Shown here one piece after another: positions 55,534 through 64,000 of a stretch of 64,000 nt of DNA; the first letter of the stretch is position 1; every line of letters begins with the position of its first letter. The stretch spans positions 1,488,001-1,552,000 of the forward strand of contig JAHQRK010000006.1 in the NCBI GenBank assembly GCA_019828595.1, read 5' to 3'. Under the pieces are notes generated by a model. That model had not been told where the DNA came from. It searched no databases and saw nothing but the letters and a program-made list of their open reading frames with translations. The stretch is from Aphanomyces cochlioides (Eukaryota > Oomycota > Saprolegniomycetes > Saprolegniales > Verrucalvaceae). The position numbers and the translations under genes are program-made.

Positions 55534-56365
55534 GACCAAATTGGTCTATTTTATTTATGACATATTTTCGTCATGAACGCACTGATCGAGTCAAGCTTGA
55601 GATTCAGCTTGTCATCTCTACAAAAATACACGCACACACTATATATTATCACTGTTGCATGTTCAAACACTCTGAGAAGCGACAGTGATCGAGCCTTGCT
55701 CATCTCTGGCTCATTTCAATGTTTCCGGTAGGAAGAGACTGACACAGCATTACTAGTATGACAACAATCGTCTGCACCAGTAATGTTGAATTTTTTGTGG
55801 CCTCAAGTTGTGGCGAAAAATTTTGCAAAATGTCATTTCAGTTTTATGGAATAAAAAAATTGATGGGTATTCAGACCAGTCCTAAGTATAATCGGACCTC
55901 TCATTTACTTGGTGGAGTCTTTGCAAAATTGTGTATGGAGAAATACAAAAGAATTACACCCTACATCTCTTTAGGGCTGGTCTGGATGCCCATCAATTTT
56001 TTTATTCCATAAAACTGAAATGACATTTTGCAAAATTTTTCCAAAATTCCAAATTCACAATTTAAAATGGAATAGTTGGAGAATTTGTTATTTGTCTAGA
56101 TGCCACAACTTGTTGCCGACAAGAAACTTCAACATTACCGGTACGGACGATTGCCGTGTCAGTCACTTCCTACCGGAAACTTTGAAATGAGCCAGAGATG
56201 AGCAAGGCTCGATCACTGTCGCTTCTCAGAGTGTTTGAACATGCAACAGTGATAATATATAGTGTGTGTGTATTTTTGTAGAAATGACAAGCTGAATCTC
56301 AAGCTTGACTCGATCAGTGCGTTCATGACGAAAATATGTCATAAATAAAATAGACCAATTTGGTC
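55534..56365. mobile_element. Foldback element, 0.83 kb, inside hAT
   Basis: Arms 55534-55885 and 55971-56365 are inverted copies (nearly identical over most of their length with a few indels) around an 85-bp spacer. Each arm end contains the small palindrome GACCAAATTGGTC. TCTGGATGCC words recur at 55380, 55462 and 55980. No coding capacity. Confidence 0.8.
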
Positions 56366-56783
56366 TTACGAAGACACAGTGGTCGACAGCTAAGTTCATT
56401 TTGTCACGTCACTTTCTAGTTAAATCAGCTGTACGAGCTCTTTCCACAGACGAGCAGACGCAAAATTTCGACTTCGATCCTCAAATTCAAGCGTTAGTTC
56501 TCTCTGAATCATTCTGGACAAGTGTTATAGACCTCGACAACTTCCTTCAACCCATTTGTCAGTGTTTGGGATATTTAGAAAGTGACGATGCTTCATTCTC
56601 CACAGTTTATGCATGTTTTGTGTACATAAAAGTAGAGCTGGTTGCAGTGACTCAACGACAAAGTTTCGACTTTACAACTGGTGACATCATATTCTTATTC
56701 ACAAGAGATTCAAGAGTATTTATCGCCGAGTCATTGTCTGGCCTTTATAACTGATCCAATCTTTCACTCCTTTAAGAGCAATA

Positions 56784-57376
56784 CTACTCCGTCCCATGTC
56801 TTTTGTCCACAAAAACTTTTCATTGGTGTAAATTTTGTAGCTTTTTTATTCATGCGATCCTGATTAGCTTAAATTGAAGCTCGTGATCTCCTCTTTCGTT
56901 GGACAATATTTAATTTCGTTGATATCTTCCAACAAAAAATCAATCTCCATTGAAGTAGGGTGGGATTCGTGGGTGAAAAAGGGAACAATTCGCTAGTGCT
57001 TCGTTTTGAAGCCGCAATCTTCATGTCTTTGTCGAGTTGTCAGCTATACTGTTTCGAATGGCATCGCCCTGGTTTCGTTGCCTAGGAAGCATTATAGCAG
57101 CCAAACTTCACCTGAAAGATAACCTTTCAACCCTTAGATAAAAGACCAGGAAGTTAATTATGGAAGTGATATTGAGTATGAGGTATCAAAACTGTTATAT
57201 CAAGAGATTTATTGCATCGAATGTCTAATATACATTGCCTGGGGCTTTGGAAATGAGTTTATCTTCTCGCCACTTAGAAAAACTCTAAATATTTATAAAA
57301 TACTCTTTTTTAAATACTTTTCAATACAAAAATCAAGTGAAATAATCAGAAGGACAAAACAAATGGGACGGAGTAG
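56784..57376. mobile_element. Mariner-type MITE with TA duplication
   Basis: CTACTCCGTCCCAT[G/T]T[C/T]TTTTGTCC is inverted at both ends, flanked by TA (56782-56783, 57377-57378). 593 bp, non-coding. Removing it joins ...FHSFKSN to IEKSMGRD of the hAT protein. Confidence 0.82.
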
Positions 57377-58529
57377 TATTGAGAAATCCATGGGCAGAGA
57401 TTTTCTGCGTCTTGGCCAAAACACACTTCACGCACAGTGTATGGCTGCGTTGGAGCAATTAGCCTTGGTGCGCACGCAATTGCGGGAGAAGCGCAATCAC
57501 GTCTTTCTGGTTGTAGCGACACGATGCAAAAGGGGTGGCCTTTCCTGTAATTGACTTCTCTGATGTGAAGGCGTCCCATATATTGTCCCTCGGGCGGGGC
57601 ATGCCTTAAATTGATCAGTGTCTTTACGAAACGGATTCACGAAGAGATGCCACTATATTTAGCAAGATTCTAAACTGAAAAATTGAAACGATCTTCCAAA
57701 GGGGTTTATCTAGTGGTCAAATTTGTCCAATAAGATTGAGCAATAATATGAAATCTCAGTGTTAAATACTATGCATTATGAGCGATATCTTCACCCATCT
57801 GAAAAACTGTTGGTCGCTCATGCATTGTATCTACAAATCATATTATCGCGTTCCGAAAGCTCATTTGGTTAACACTTTAACATGTCATTGTACCATCATT
57901 TACCGTTCTTTGATCAGACAGAGATCGATGGATCTGAAATTGGAGCGAATGCAGGTGCGGGAATTCTGCCAGCATTGGTGGTCGAGGACGGTTAGGAGCT
58001 GGTACCAATGTAAGTGCAAGTGTCGGTGACAGAATGGGGGCTGGAGTGAAGACTGACATTGAAGGTGTTGCTGTGGAGTGTTGGACTTCGAACTAATACA
58101 CTGTTACACAATACAATAGTTTATCTTCCTGATCTGTTTCTCTCTCGTAGCCTTAACTGGTCATAAGTGTTGCGACTGAAAGCAGGATGAAAATATTTGA
58201 CGGCGCTTCTCACCCACTTGAGAGCCAAACTGCTCCTTTCTCCCCTTCATTGAAGGAACAGACTTGAGTCATCGAATCTCGAGAAATTCAATGCGTTTGC
58301 CGTTACGAATGGCCAATCCCTATTTAATCTTAGATAAATGTCGTATCGTCGATTGAGACATTACTGTAGATGATATCTTAGTTTAGTCTTATATACATCT
58401 AGATTTTGGGTACAACAAGGCCATCTTGGGTCGTGTTGCCTTCGACACACTGAGAGTCTGCCATCGTACTCCCTACACAGAGTTAAACGGGATAAACATC
58501 CAATCTTCGTGAAAGAAAGTTTTCAAATG

Positions 58530-59642
58530 CTAATCAACTGCACCATGTTTTGTTGATTCTTGTGAATCTTGATCAGTATTGAGTGTGCTTTGGCACACTT
58601 GTTCTGAAAATGGCCCTACGATTCTATTTGTGATTTGAGGAGAATTCCATTTGATAGAATACATGAGGCCTATGTAGAGCCCGTAATGTATGAGTCTTTC
58701 AATAGTTATTGCCAAATCGTTTCGAATTTGGTGTTGCCACAAGGTCTTCAAAATTTGAAAATTCCATTCCACGCTTTGTCTGACCTTGCTCATCCATTTG
58801 TTGAAGTCTCTTTTGGCTTCACTCAGATTGTTTCCTTTAAACCCTGATAGCAGGTAGTTAGATACTCCATACGCTGGGTCTCCATAAAGAAATTTCTTGT
58901 AGAACAACGAAGGACGGTTAGACAAGGTTGAAAGCAGCCCACTCAGTCGGAGCATTGTTGTATCGTGCTTTCTCCCTTCAATTGGGCCATAGAAATGTAT
59001 ACAAATTCCATCGGGTGCAGTGACAGCTTGATAGTTCAAGCAATGGAAGCGTTTGTGTCCGCTATAAATCTGCTTTTGTAAATTCATTTCAGAGCCATCA
59101 CTCTTGATGCGGCAAACTTGAAGCTTTGACCCATCAATAAAACCATATACGTTCGATAAAGGTGCTCCTTTGTTTGCAATTGCTGCGCAGTATCGCTCCA
59201 TATTCGACTCGATAAGTTTAAAGTTCATGAATAAGAGATGCTTCCATTCACCATACAAGAAATTGATTACGTACAAAAAAATATTGCACAAGACGGCAGT
59301 CGAGCGCCAAAACGTTCGAGCCAAGTCAAAGTAACGGCAGGGATAAGCCAGAAGGCGCAACAGAATACACATTGCTTCGTCTCGTAGGACTCGGTTGTTG
59401 GTCTGCGTAATGACAACAGCAGGCAAGCCCAAAAGAACTTCAAGCTTGCGGACGCCTTCAACGTCAAATCGAAATTCAAGGCGAGCGTTGGCGTCGACCA
59501 TGGCCCCCAAATCAAAGCGCACATCGAGGATAAGGGGTTTCTCAACGTACAATCCAGCTGCATAAATCATCAGGAAGCGTTTCAGTTCATGGTTCTTGGC
59601 TATTGGCGCACACAGAACGAGGTCGTTGTAGGACAATGCCAT
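58530..59642 (-). CDS. HARBI1-like DDE transposase, intronless and open
   Basis: From ATG 59642 (MALSYNDLVL) 370 aa without a break. N-terminal helical region (VRKLEVLLGLP, LLRLLAYPCRYFDLAR), then GFIDGSKLQV (D1), YSGHKRFHCLNYQAV, GRKHDTTMLR (D2), YGDPAYGVSNYLL and VEWNFQILKTLW (E). The full DDE_Tnp_4 set is present. It is close in layout to the transposase at 14789-18103 but lacks that gene's intron. The frame continues upstream (ATG 59693), but the chosen start aligns with that paralogue. No TIRs were assigned, so it could be an immobile or domesticated copy. Confidence 0.72.
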   Translation of the reverse strand: MALSYNDLVLCAPIAKNHELKRFLMIYAAGLYVEKPLILDVRFDLGAMVDANARLEFRFDVEGVRKLEVLLGLPAVVITQTNNRVLRDEAMCILLRLLAYPCRYFDLARTFWRSTAVLCNIFLYVINFLYGEWKHLLFMNFKLIESNMERYCAAIANKGAPLSNVYGFIDGSKLQVCRIKSDGSEMNLQKQIYSGHKRFHCLNYQAVTAPDGICIHFYGPIEGRKHDTTMLRLSGLLSTLSNRPSLFYKKFLYGDPAYGVSNYLLSGFKGNNLSEAKRDFNKWMSKVRQSVEWNFQILKTLWQHQIRNDLAITIERLIHYGLYIGLMYSIKWNSPQITNRIVGPFSEQVCQSTLNTDQDSQESTKHGAVD

Positions 59643-59859
59643 CGAGAGAGACTTGATCTTGACCAAAACAAAAACACAACTGGTGGATTTCATTTTGTCT
59701 ACCTCAACCGTACGATATCCGGAGTTTTCAGTGTAGGGATAGTGACAATCGACAAAACTCCGACTCAGCGATTGTCCATACACTGGCACTACTTGCCGAC
59801 GTTGACATCGGGTAGTGTAGTGATCCTTTACAAAACCTCTCTATTGAACTGCTGAAAAT

Positions 59860-60639
59860 TTGTTTTCAAGCTCGCGGAAAATACTGTGCGTAGAACTTGC
59901 CTTAAGGGTTATCAAATCAATTTGGACTATTTTACTGACTGTTATTGTCATTTTCAACTAAATTAGTATTTTTGACGAAAAAACTAATTGATTTTCAAAT
60001 CGATTTGATCACATTGAAGTCATGTGAATCAGTAGTGTGTCTTTTGCGTGAGTTAACTAGCTAATCGATTCTGATTGGCTGCTCGATTTGCTATTAGGTA
60101 TTTTAGCCAATCAGAAAATCCCGTTCGATTCGGATCGATTTGCGCTCTTGGCCGATTCAAACTGCTCTTCAAAATTTTGTATGAAACACACAATACTCCA
60201 AATTTAGGTGAATAAGACAATACTTCTCTATTACTTATTAGACCTCTAATTCGCTTATTGTTTAAAAGAGGACAAGCACGACAGATAAAATAAATTTATA
60301 GATATTTGGGGGTTTGCGAAAGGAACGCGAAACCTCTTCAAATGCATACTATTAGTTTCTATGGCATTTCCATCATAGTGAGTGACTTGGATGCATGGAT
60401 ATGTTGCAGTGGTCAAGTGATGCCTGAATGCCCGTCAAGGTGGTAAAATCGCCCGTGAAAGTCGTCCAAGCCGCCAAGCTATGGAAGCATGCGATTGACA
60501 AGACGCATGACTATCAATCAAGTGGAGCTGCAAGCCATTCGAATGAACGAGGGGATGATTGCTTGTCGTCAGGCCACGCTGGAGTGACTCAGAATGAATG
60601 CAAACAAGCAACAAACAAGCAAAACAGGTACATTATATC
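59860..60639. other. AT-rich spacer with ATTGGCT/AGCCAAT repeats
   Basis: Contains several TCGATTTG and ATTGGCT words in both orientations (59985-60160) similar to those at 53090-53340. These may be opposite ends of one old element. No gene supported. Confidence 0.35.
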
Positions 60640-61053
60640 TCACTTAATCCCATTCTCACTCTTTGCAATGTGTGTATAGAGTGTAGCATAGCTCATCTCG
60701 TCGAGACAAAGCTTTTCGAATTGTTCAGTGGCAAGATTTTTGAAAAGTGAATGGCAAAGCTTTTTGAAACAACGAGAGTAAAGGGTAGTTGAGTTTGTCG
60801 AGGTGAGTTGAGGAATAGAGCCTGCAGGTACATCAGAGAATTTTAACAAATGCTCAATCACACGTCGTAGCTTGGATAGATTTACTCGATCCGAATTCTT
60901 CGCAAAATGTTTTGGCCGTATCAATCTCAATGGTGAATGAGACTGCTCAGGTACACCTTTCCACCATAGGTTCATTATGAAATTATTTATGATGGATAAA
61001 ATTGAAAGCAGAGTACACACGAGAAAATGCTGAATGATTGGAAACAAGGACAA
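60640..61053 (-). other. 137-codon open frame, unidentified
   Basis: The frame has a hydrophobic start (MSLFPIIQHFLVCTLLSILSI) then a basic, helical part (NLSKLRRVIEHLLKFSDVP). It resembles second ORFs of oomycete transposons in composition only. Possibly a fragment. Confidence 0.25.
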
Positions 61054-61411
61054 GTTGAATAGGCGTGAGTGTAAGGTTAGAATCTAGTCACGAGACGATC
61101 AAAACCAACAAACTCATTTCTTATGGTGATTACATGGGCAGCTGGTGAGTATTCGATATGGTCATCTCAGATTGGATACTTGGACTATGATATATTATGT
61201 ACTGTCAAAAGTAATATTTGTACCTCTGAAAAATGCGTTTCTTCGTGGGAGGCTTCTCTGTAGACAAATTTCAAAACAGATATTTCTTGTGACATTTTCA
61301 CAAACAAATTTCGTCAAAAATATTCTTTGACGTTCTCACAGAGTAGCAAGAGCGAGAAATTGGCAAAGCTCGACAACGTGAAAGTGACGGAGAAAAATTT
61401 GGGATGCAGCA

Positions 61412-61714
61412 ATGGGCAGATTAAAGCAAAGTCTTGTTGAATCCTTTAATGATGACGACGAAATTGGTCCAACTCCAAAGAAACAAAACTGTCGCTCTGC
61501 TTCATTGCGAACCACCGATACGTCGCGAGCTGTTGATGAAATTTTTAAGATTGTGGAGAAATCCAACGACTTGAAAAATAAAGAGCTTGAGCTGGCAGAA
61601 CGAATATTGAAACTCGATGAAGCACGGTTCGAGCTCGAGAAGCGTGAACGTGATGCCCATTTAGAACTTATCTCAAGTCTCGTCATCTTACTAGATAAAC
61701 GTAAAACAGAATAA
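61412..61714 (+). pseudogene. C-terminal fragment of a Harbinger ORF2
   Basis: 100-codon frame: GPTPKKQNCRSAS, then a coiled coil KNKELELAERILKLDEARF ... ERDAHLELISSLVILL, stop 61714. It matches the tail layout of the Myb/SANT-like partners in this window; the DNA-binding part is missing. Confidence 0.4.
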
Positions 61715-61851
61715 AATGCAATGTATATTAGGCATTTCGCTTAGAATGCAGGTAGTCTTGTATACTTGGAGGCTTCATGCCAAAGCAGTCAGAGATTTGA
61801 TTCCCTCCCTTAACGCAGGTATGTATATTCACAACAAGTTTGTCTTGTAGA

Positions 61852-62186
61852 TGTAGCACAATTTGACTCCGCTCCAGGAGATACGAGTCATGACGTGATC
61901 CTGGCGCAGGACCATAGATGTAATAAAGTAATGGTTAATAGTTGTCGCCTGGCAAGACGGGTGTCGAGTCAAGCGTGTCCAACGCTGACGACACCGTCTG
62001 ACTAAGTTGAGATTGGCCAGAGGCACGTGTGTTCTCAGGGAGTGTACGGCCCTCAGAAGATTATTCCGTAGCCGTGCCGAGTGTATACCGAAAACTATAC
62101 CGTATTGTTTAGTTTATAGATTTAACTCTAAGCTGGCTAATCTAACTCACTTCTCATCTTCCTCTGACCTTACCAACTACCCTACA
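61852..62186 (+). repeat. Putative 5' LTR
   Basis: Begins TGTAG and ends CTACA, the short inverted repeat that bounds LTRs, and is followed two bases later by a plausible primer site. The second LTR needed for proof is outside the window. Confidence 0.5.
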
Positions 62187-62188
62187 GT

Positions 62189-62199
62189 TGGTAGCACTT
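62189..62199 (+). promoter_or_regulatory. Putative tRNA primer-binding site
   Basis: TGGTAGCACTT lies two bases after the LTR end. TGG is complementary to the tRNA CCA end and TGGTAGCA is common at gypsy primer sites. No tRNA match could be tested. Confidence 0.4.
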
Positions 62200-62446
62200 C
62201 TTGGTTCACGACACCAAGGACTCTAGACCCGGAGGCATAGCTCGAGGGTTGAAGGGGTTATCTTATCTGGTTCACGCGACGGCTCATCTTTGACCGTCCA
62301 GGCGACCAGTGTTAGATCTACGCGAACACTAGCGTTCGAGCCTGTCCGCTGCATTCCCCCGCGCTGTGGGCATCCTAGAGCCTGCTTGGGTGGAGTCTCG
62401 AGTCTTAGGCTCTTACATCTGGTGCAAGCGAAACACCGTGTCGTGT

Positions 62447-62842
62447 ATGAAGACAGCAACCAAGGCGAACAAGAAGCGCAAGGCGAGCGACCTAGGCGAC
62501 AAGAGTAGAGTAGAAAAGAGTAGGTTTAAAGCGAGTTTTAGTAAAATTCATTATTTGGAGGCGGATCAAATCAAGGACCTCGACGAAATCCGATCAAGCC
62601 TCGACAACAAGATCTCCAACCTCGTCCGCGTCGCCAACGGGTTCACCCGTCGTCTCGAAGAACCGCGAAAGTACTCGAATCGCGCCAAGTACATTTCGGA
62701 CAAATTAGTCGACGTTCAAACTCACTTAAAAATTTTGAGCGAACTAATTGGCGAAGAAATCGACGCCTCCTCGACTACAAACCTAAACCCAAGGAAGAAA
62801 AGCCAAAGACCGACGTCCAATCAGAAGCGTCCGAGTACTTAG
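62447..62842 (+). CDS. Extra ORF between LTR and gag
   Basis: 131 codons from ATG 62447: Lys-rich start (MKTATKANKKRKASDLG), then FSKIHYLEADQIKDLDEI and a helical region (LVRVANGFTRRLEE, LKILSELIGEEID) with coiled-coil character, then a Lys/Arg tail. It lies in another frame than gag and 170 bp upstream. No family recognised. The frame extends upstream to ATG 62366. Confidence 0.45.
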   Translation: MKTATKANKKRKASDLGDKSRVEKSRFKASFSKIHYLEADQIKDLDEIRSSLDNKISNLVRVANGFTRRLEEPRKYSNRAKYISDKLVDVQTHLKILSELIGEEIDASSTTNLNPRKKSQRPTSNQKRPST

Positions 62843-63011
62843 CTAACCTGTAAAGAACTCTTTTCCATACAAAAAAAGACATTTTCAAGACAAAAAAGAA
62901 ATAAAAAGAAGAAAAAAGAAGACAAAAAAGAACAAAAGAGAAGCATTTAAGAAACATTTCAAGAACAAATTAAGAAGTCAAGACCAGAAAAAAGGAAGAT
63001 AATAAGAAAAC

Positions 63012-63731
63012 ATGGAAGAGTTCTTTATGAGGTTATTTGCGACGATGGAACAGCAGCAGCAGCAAATCAATCAGCTGCTGCAGACACAAACCCAAACCCA
63101 AGCACGACTTGTTGAGAATCAGCAAGTACTTCAAGAACGCTTGCTTAAGCAGCAAGAGCAAGCACAAGCGGCACCTCCTCCGGTGCAATGCGACACAGAG
63201 CGGCGAGTAGAAGGACTGTCTATGCCTAGTTACCACGGGCGCATTAATGAAAGTATTGGTCTTTACATTCACCGTGTTGAGACCTTTTTCAAGGCGAAGA
63301 ACTTGAACTATGTGGAAGACAAGGAAGTCGAAGCGAGGTGTCTGGCCATGGTGGTCGCCAATCTCAAAGGCCAAGCGGCGGCATGGTACCAAGAGTTGGC
63401 GTCACATAAAGGGGGTAGTGGCCTTAATACCCTCGTTGACTTCGAGAAAGCCCTACGCAAGGAGTTCGAGCCTGACGACCTGCAAGAGCGCCTGCGCGAC
63501 AAGTTGTTTTCACTCCAGCAGAAGAACTGTAAGGATCTACTTGAATACATCGAGAAGTTCCGTCGTATTTGTACTGAAGTGCGTGACATGTCTGAGTTGG
63601 ACAAGGTGACCTTCTTCACGCGCGGCTTGCGACTGAAGACGCGCGAAGAGGTCAAGTACGCCGCCTTGATGGCAGACGACAACGCACTGTCAAACGTTGT
63701 CGTCTGCCATCAAGGCGGCGTTGGAGTATGA
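63012..63731 (+). pseudogene. Gag (capsid region), truncated by a foldback duplication
   Basis: ATG 63012 starts MEEFFMRLFATMEQQQQQ with a Gln-rich coiled coil (20-60), then the retrotransposon gag domain: SIGLYIHRVETFF, AMVVANLKGQAAAWY, LRKEFEPDD, LLEYIEKFRRIC. The domain packs the RNA into virus-like particles. The frame ends at TGA 63729-63731 immediately after a 27-bp perfect inverted repeat. The next part of gag (ALEYERAHAVSLGI) is in the +1 frame, so gag is broken here, or a frameshift would be needed. Confidence 0.75.
63658..63721. repeat. 27-bp perfect inverted repeat in gag
   Basis: Arms 63658-63684 and 63695-63721 are exact inverse copies around a 10-nt loop. The right arm replaces the normal coding sequence and shifts the frame. 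Confidence 0.92.
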
Positions 63732-64000
63732 GCGTGCGCATGCAGTGTCACTGGGCATAGTGGGCAAGTCGGAAAGACCATTTCGAGCCAAGAGATTTGA
63801 TCGAGATCGCGAGCGTCATGAGGAGAGACCACCTCCACGAAGCGAACAGCGTGAGCCTGACGACATGGAGGTTGTCGACCTCCATGTGAGGCGTGAACAC
63901 AAGAAGGACCGCAGCAAGCTTCACTGCTACAACTGCCAGAAGATCGGGCACATTGCGTCAGAGTGCCGAAAGCCAAAGCGACGAGTGTCAGGGCAACCGC
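63718..64000 (+). CDS. Gag C-terminal part with CCHC zinc knuckle (partial)
   Basis: The frame starting near 63718 reads ALEYERAHAVSLGI, an Arg/Glu-rich stretch, then CYNCQKIGHIASEC (63925-63966), the CX2CX4HX4C nucleic-acid-binding knuckle of gag nucleocapsid. It runs past the right edge. Confidence 0.75.

Larger units (their letters stand above)
54975..57554 (+). pseudogene. hAT transposase split by a foldback and a mariner MITE
   Basis: Pieces on + follow the hAT order: IDGATNVNGTQTTNFMTCGP, GPMAFFVETISMD, SPNVMVKLRKLLLQ, VFGCAPHALNNLALDIL, STTLKF (to about 55370); then after about 1 kb LTKTQWSTAKFIL, QALVLSESFWTSVIDLDNFL, ESDDASFSTVYACF, and LAFITDPIFHSFKSN; then after a 593-bp MITE IEKSMGRDFLRLG, QCMAALEQLALV. 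The frames meet when the inserts are removed, so the inserts came after the gene was active. N- and C-terminal ends were not found. Confidence 0.68.
61852..64000 (+). mobile_element. Ty3/gypsy LTR retrotransposon, 5' part (runs off the edge)
   Basis: Order on +: putative LTR (61852-62186), primer-binding site, an extra ORF, gag with CCHC knuckle. Protease and polymerase would follow beyond the window. Only one LTR is in view, so its limits are inferred. Confidence 0.75.

Noticed and set aside
58400..58500. 5S rRNA or other structural RNA
   Set aside because: Some GC-rich words near 58430-58480, but no match to a 5S layout I can support.
53090..60160. One large Harbinger element spanning the Myb ORF (53.6 kb) and transposase (58.5 kb)
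   Set aside because: Similar ATTGGCT/TCGATT words occur at both ends, but no clear TIR or target duplication could be aligned.
60428..60679. 83-codon plus-strand ORF as a gene
   Set aside because: No domain, no splice signals and ordinary composition; probably chance.

Overview
The window looks like nuclear DNA of a filamentous oomycete, most likely a saprolegnian of the Aphanomyces type. This rests on very short introns (about 37-50 nt, GT-AG with occasional GCAAGT donors), compact host genes, a cyclic-nucleotide-dependent kinase, FYVE and WD40 genes, and a transposon mix (PIF/Harbinger with a paired Myb-like ORF, pogo-like, hAT, Crypton, Ty3/gypsy) typical of that group. Species cannot be settled from sequence alone.

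Layout. 1-2.2 kb: decayed 3' part of a LINE with an RNase H domain. 3.2-12.6 kb: a gene island with five host genes: a 12-exon WD40 double-propeller protein (-), a small FYVE zinc-finger protein (+), a 9-exon cGMP-dependent protein kinase (-), UTP23 (+) and a class V aminotransferase/cysteine-desulfurase-like enzyme (-). PKG and UTP23 are divergent from a 0.3-kb spacer; UTP23 and the aminotransferase converge with 2 nt between stop codons.

13.6-26.3 kb: a transposon nest. A pogo-like element with a TA target duplication (13583-26306) carries a DDE transposase and an OTU-type cysteine protease. Two Harbinger elements lie inside it (13642-18805 and 19867-22454), and the first is itself split by a second pogo-like element (15093-17232).

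26.3-61.8 kb: a graveyard of transposons and captured domains. It holds another Harbinger element (27763-30170) with a substituted catalytic Asp; hAT, Crypton, pogo, MULE-like and Tc1-like pseudogenes; SET-domain and bromodomain remnants; a tRNA-like Pol III unit; several MITEs; and a hAT gene broken by a 0.83-kb foldback and a mariner-type MITE. One intronless HARBI1-like transposase (58.5-59.6 kb) is still open.

61.85 kb to the right edge: the 5' part of a Ty3/gypsy retrotransposon (LTR, primer site, an extra upstream ORF, gag with zinc knuckle), whose gag is broken at a 27-bp perfect inverted repeat.

The host genes do not form one pathway. The rest is explained by successive element insertions, most of them inactivated by single-base frameshifts or nonsense codons.
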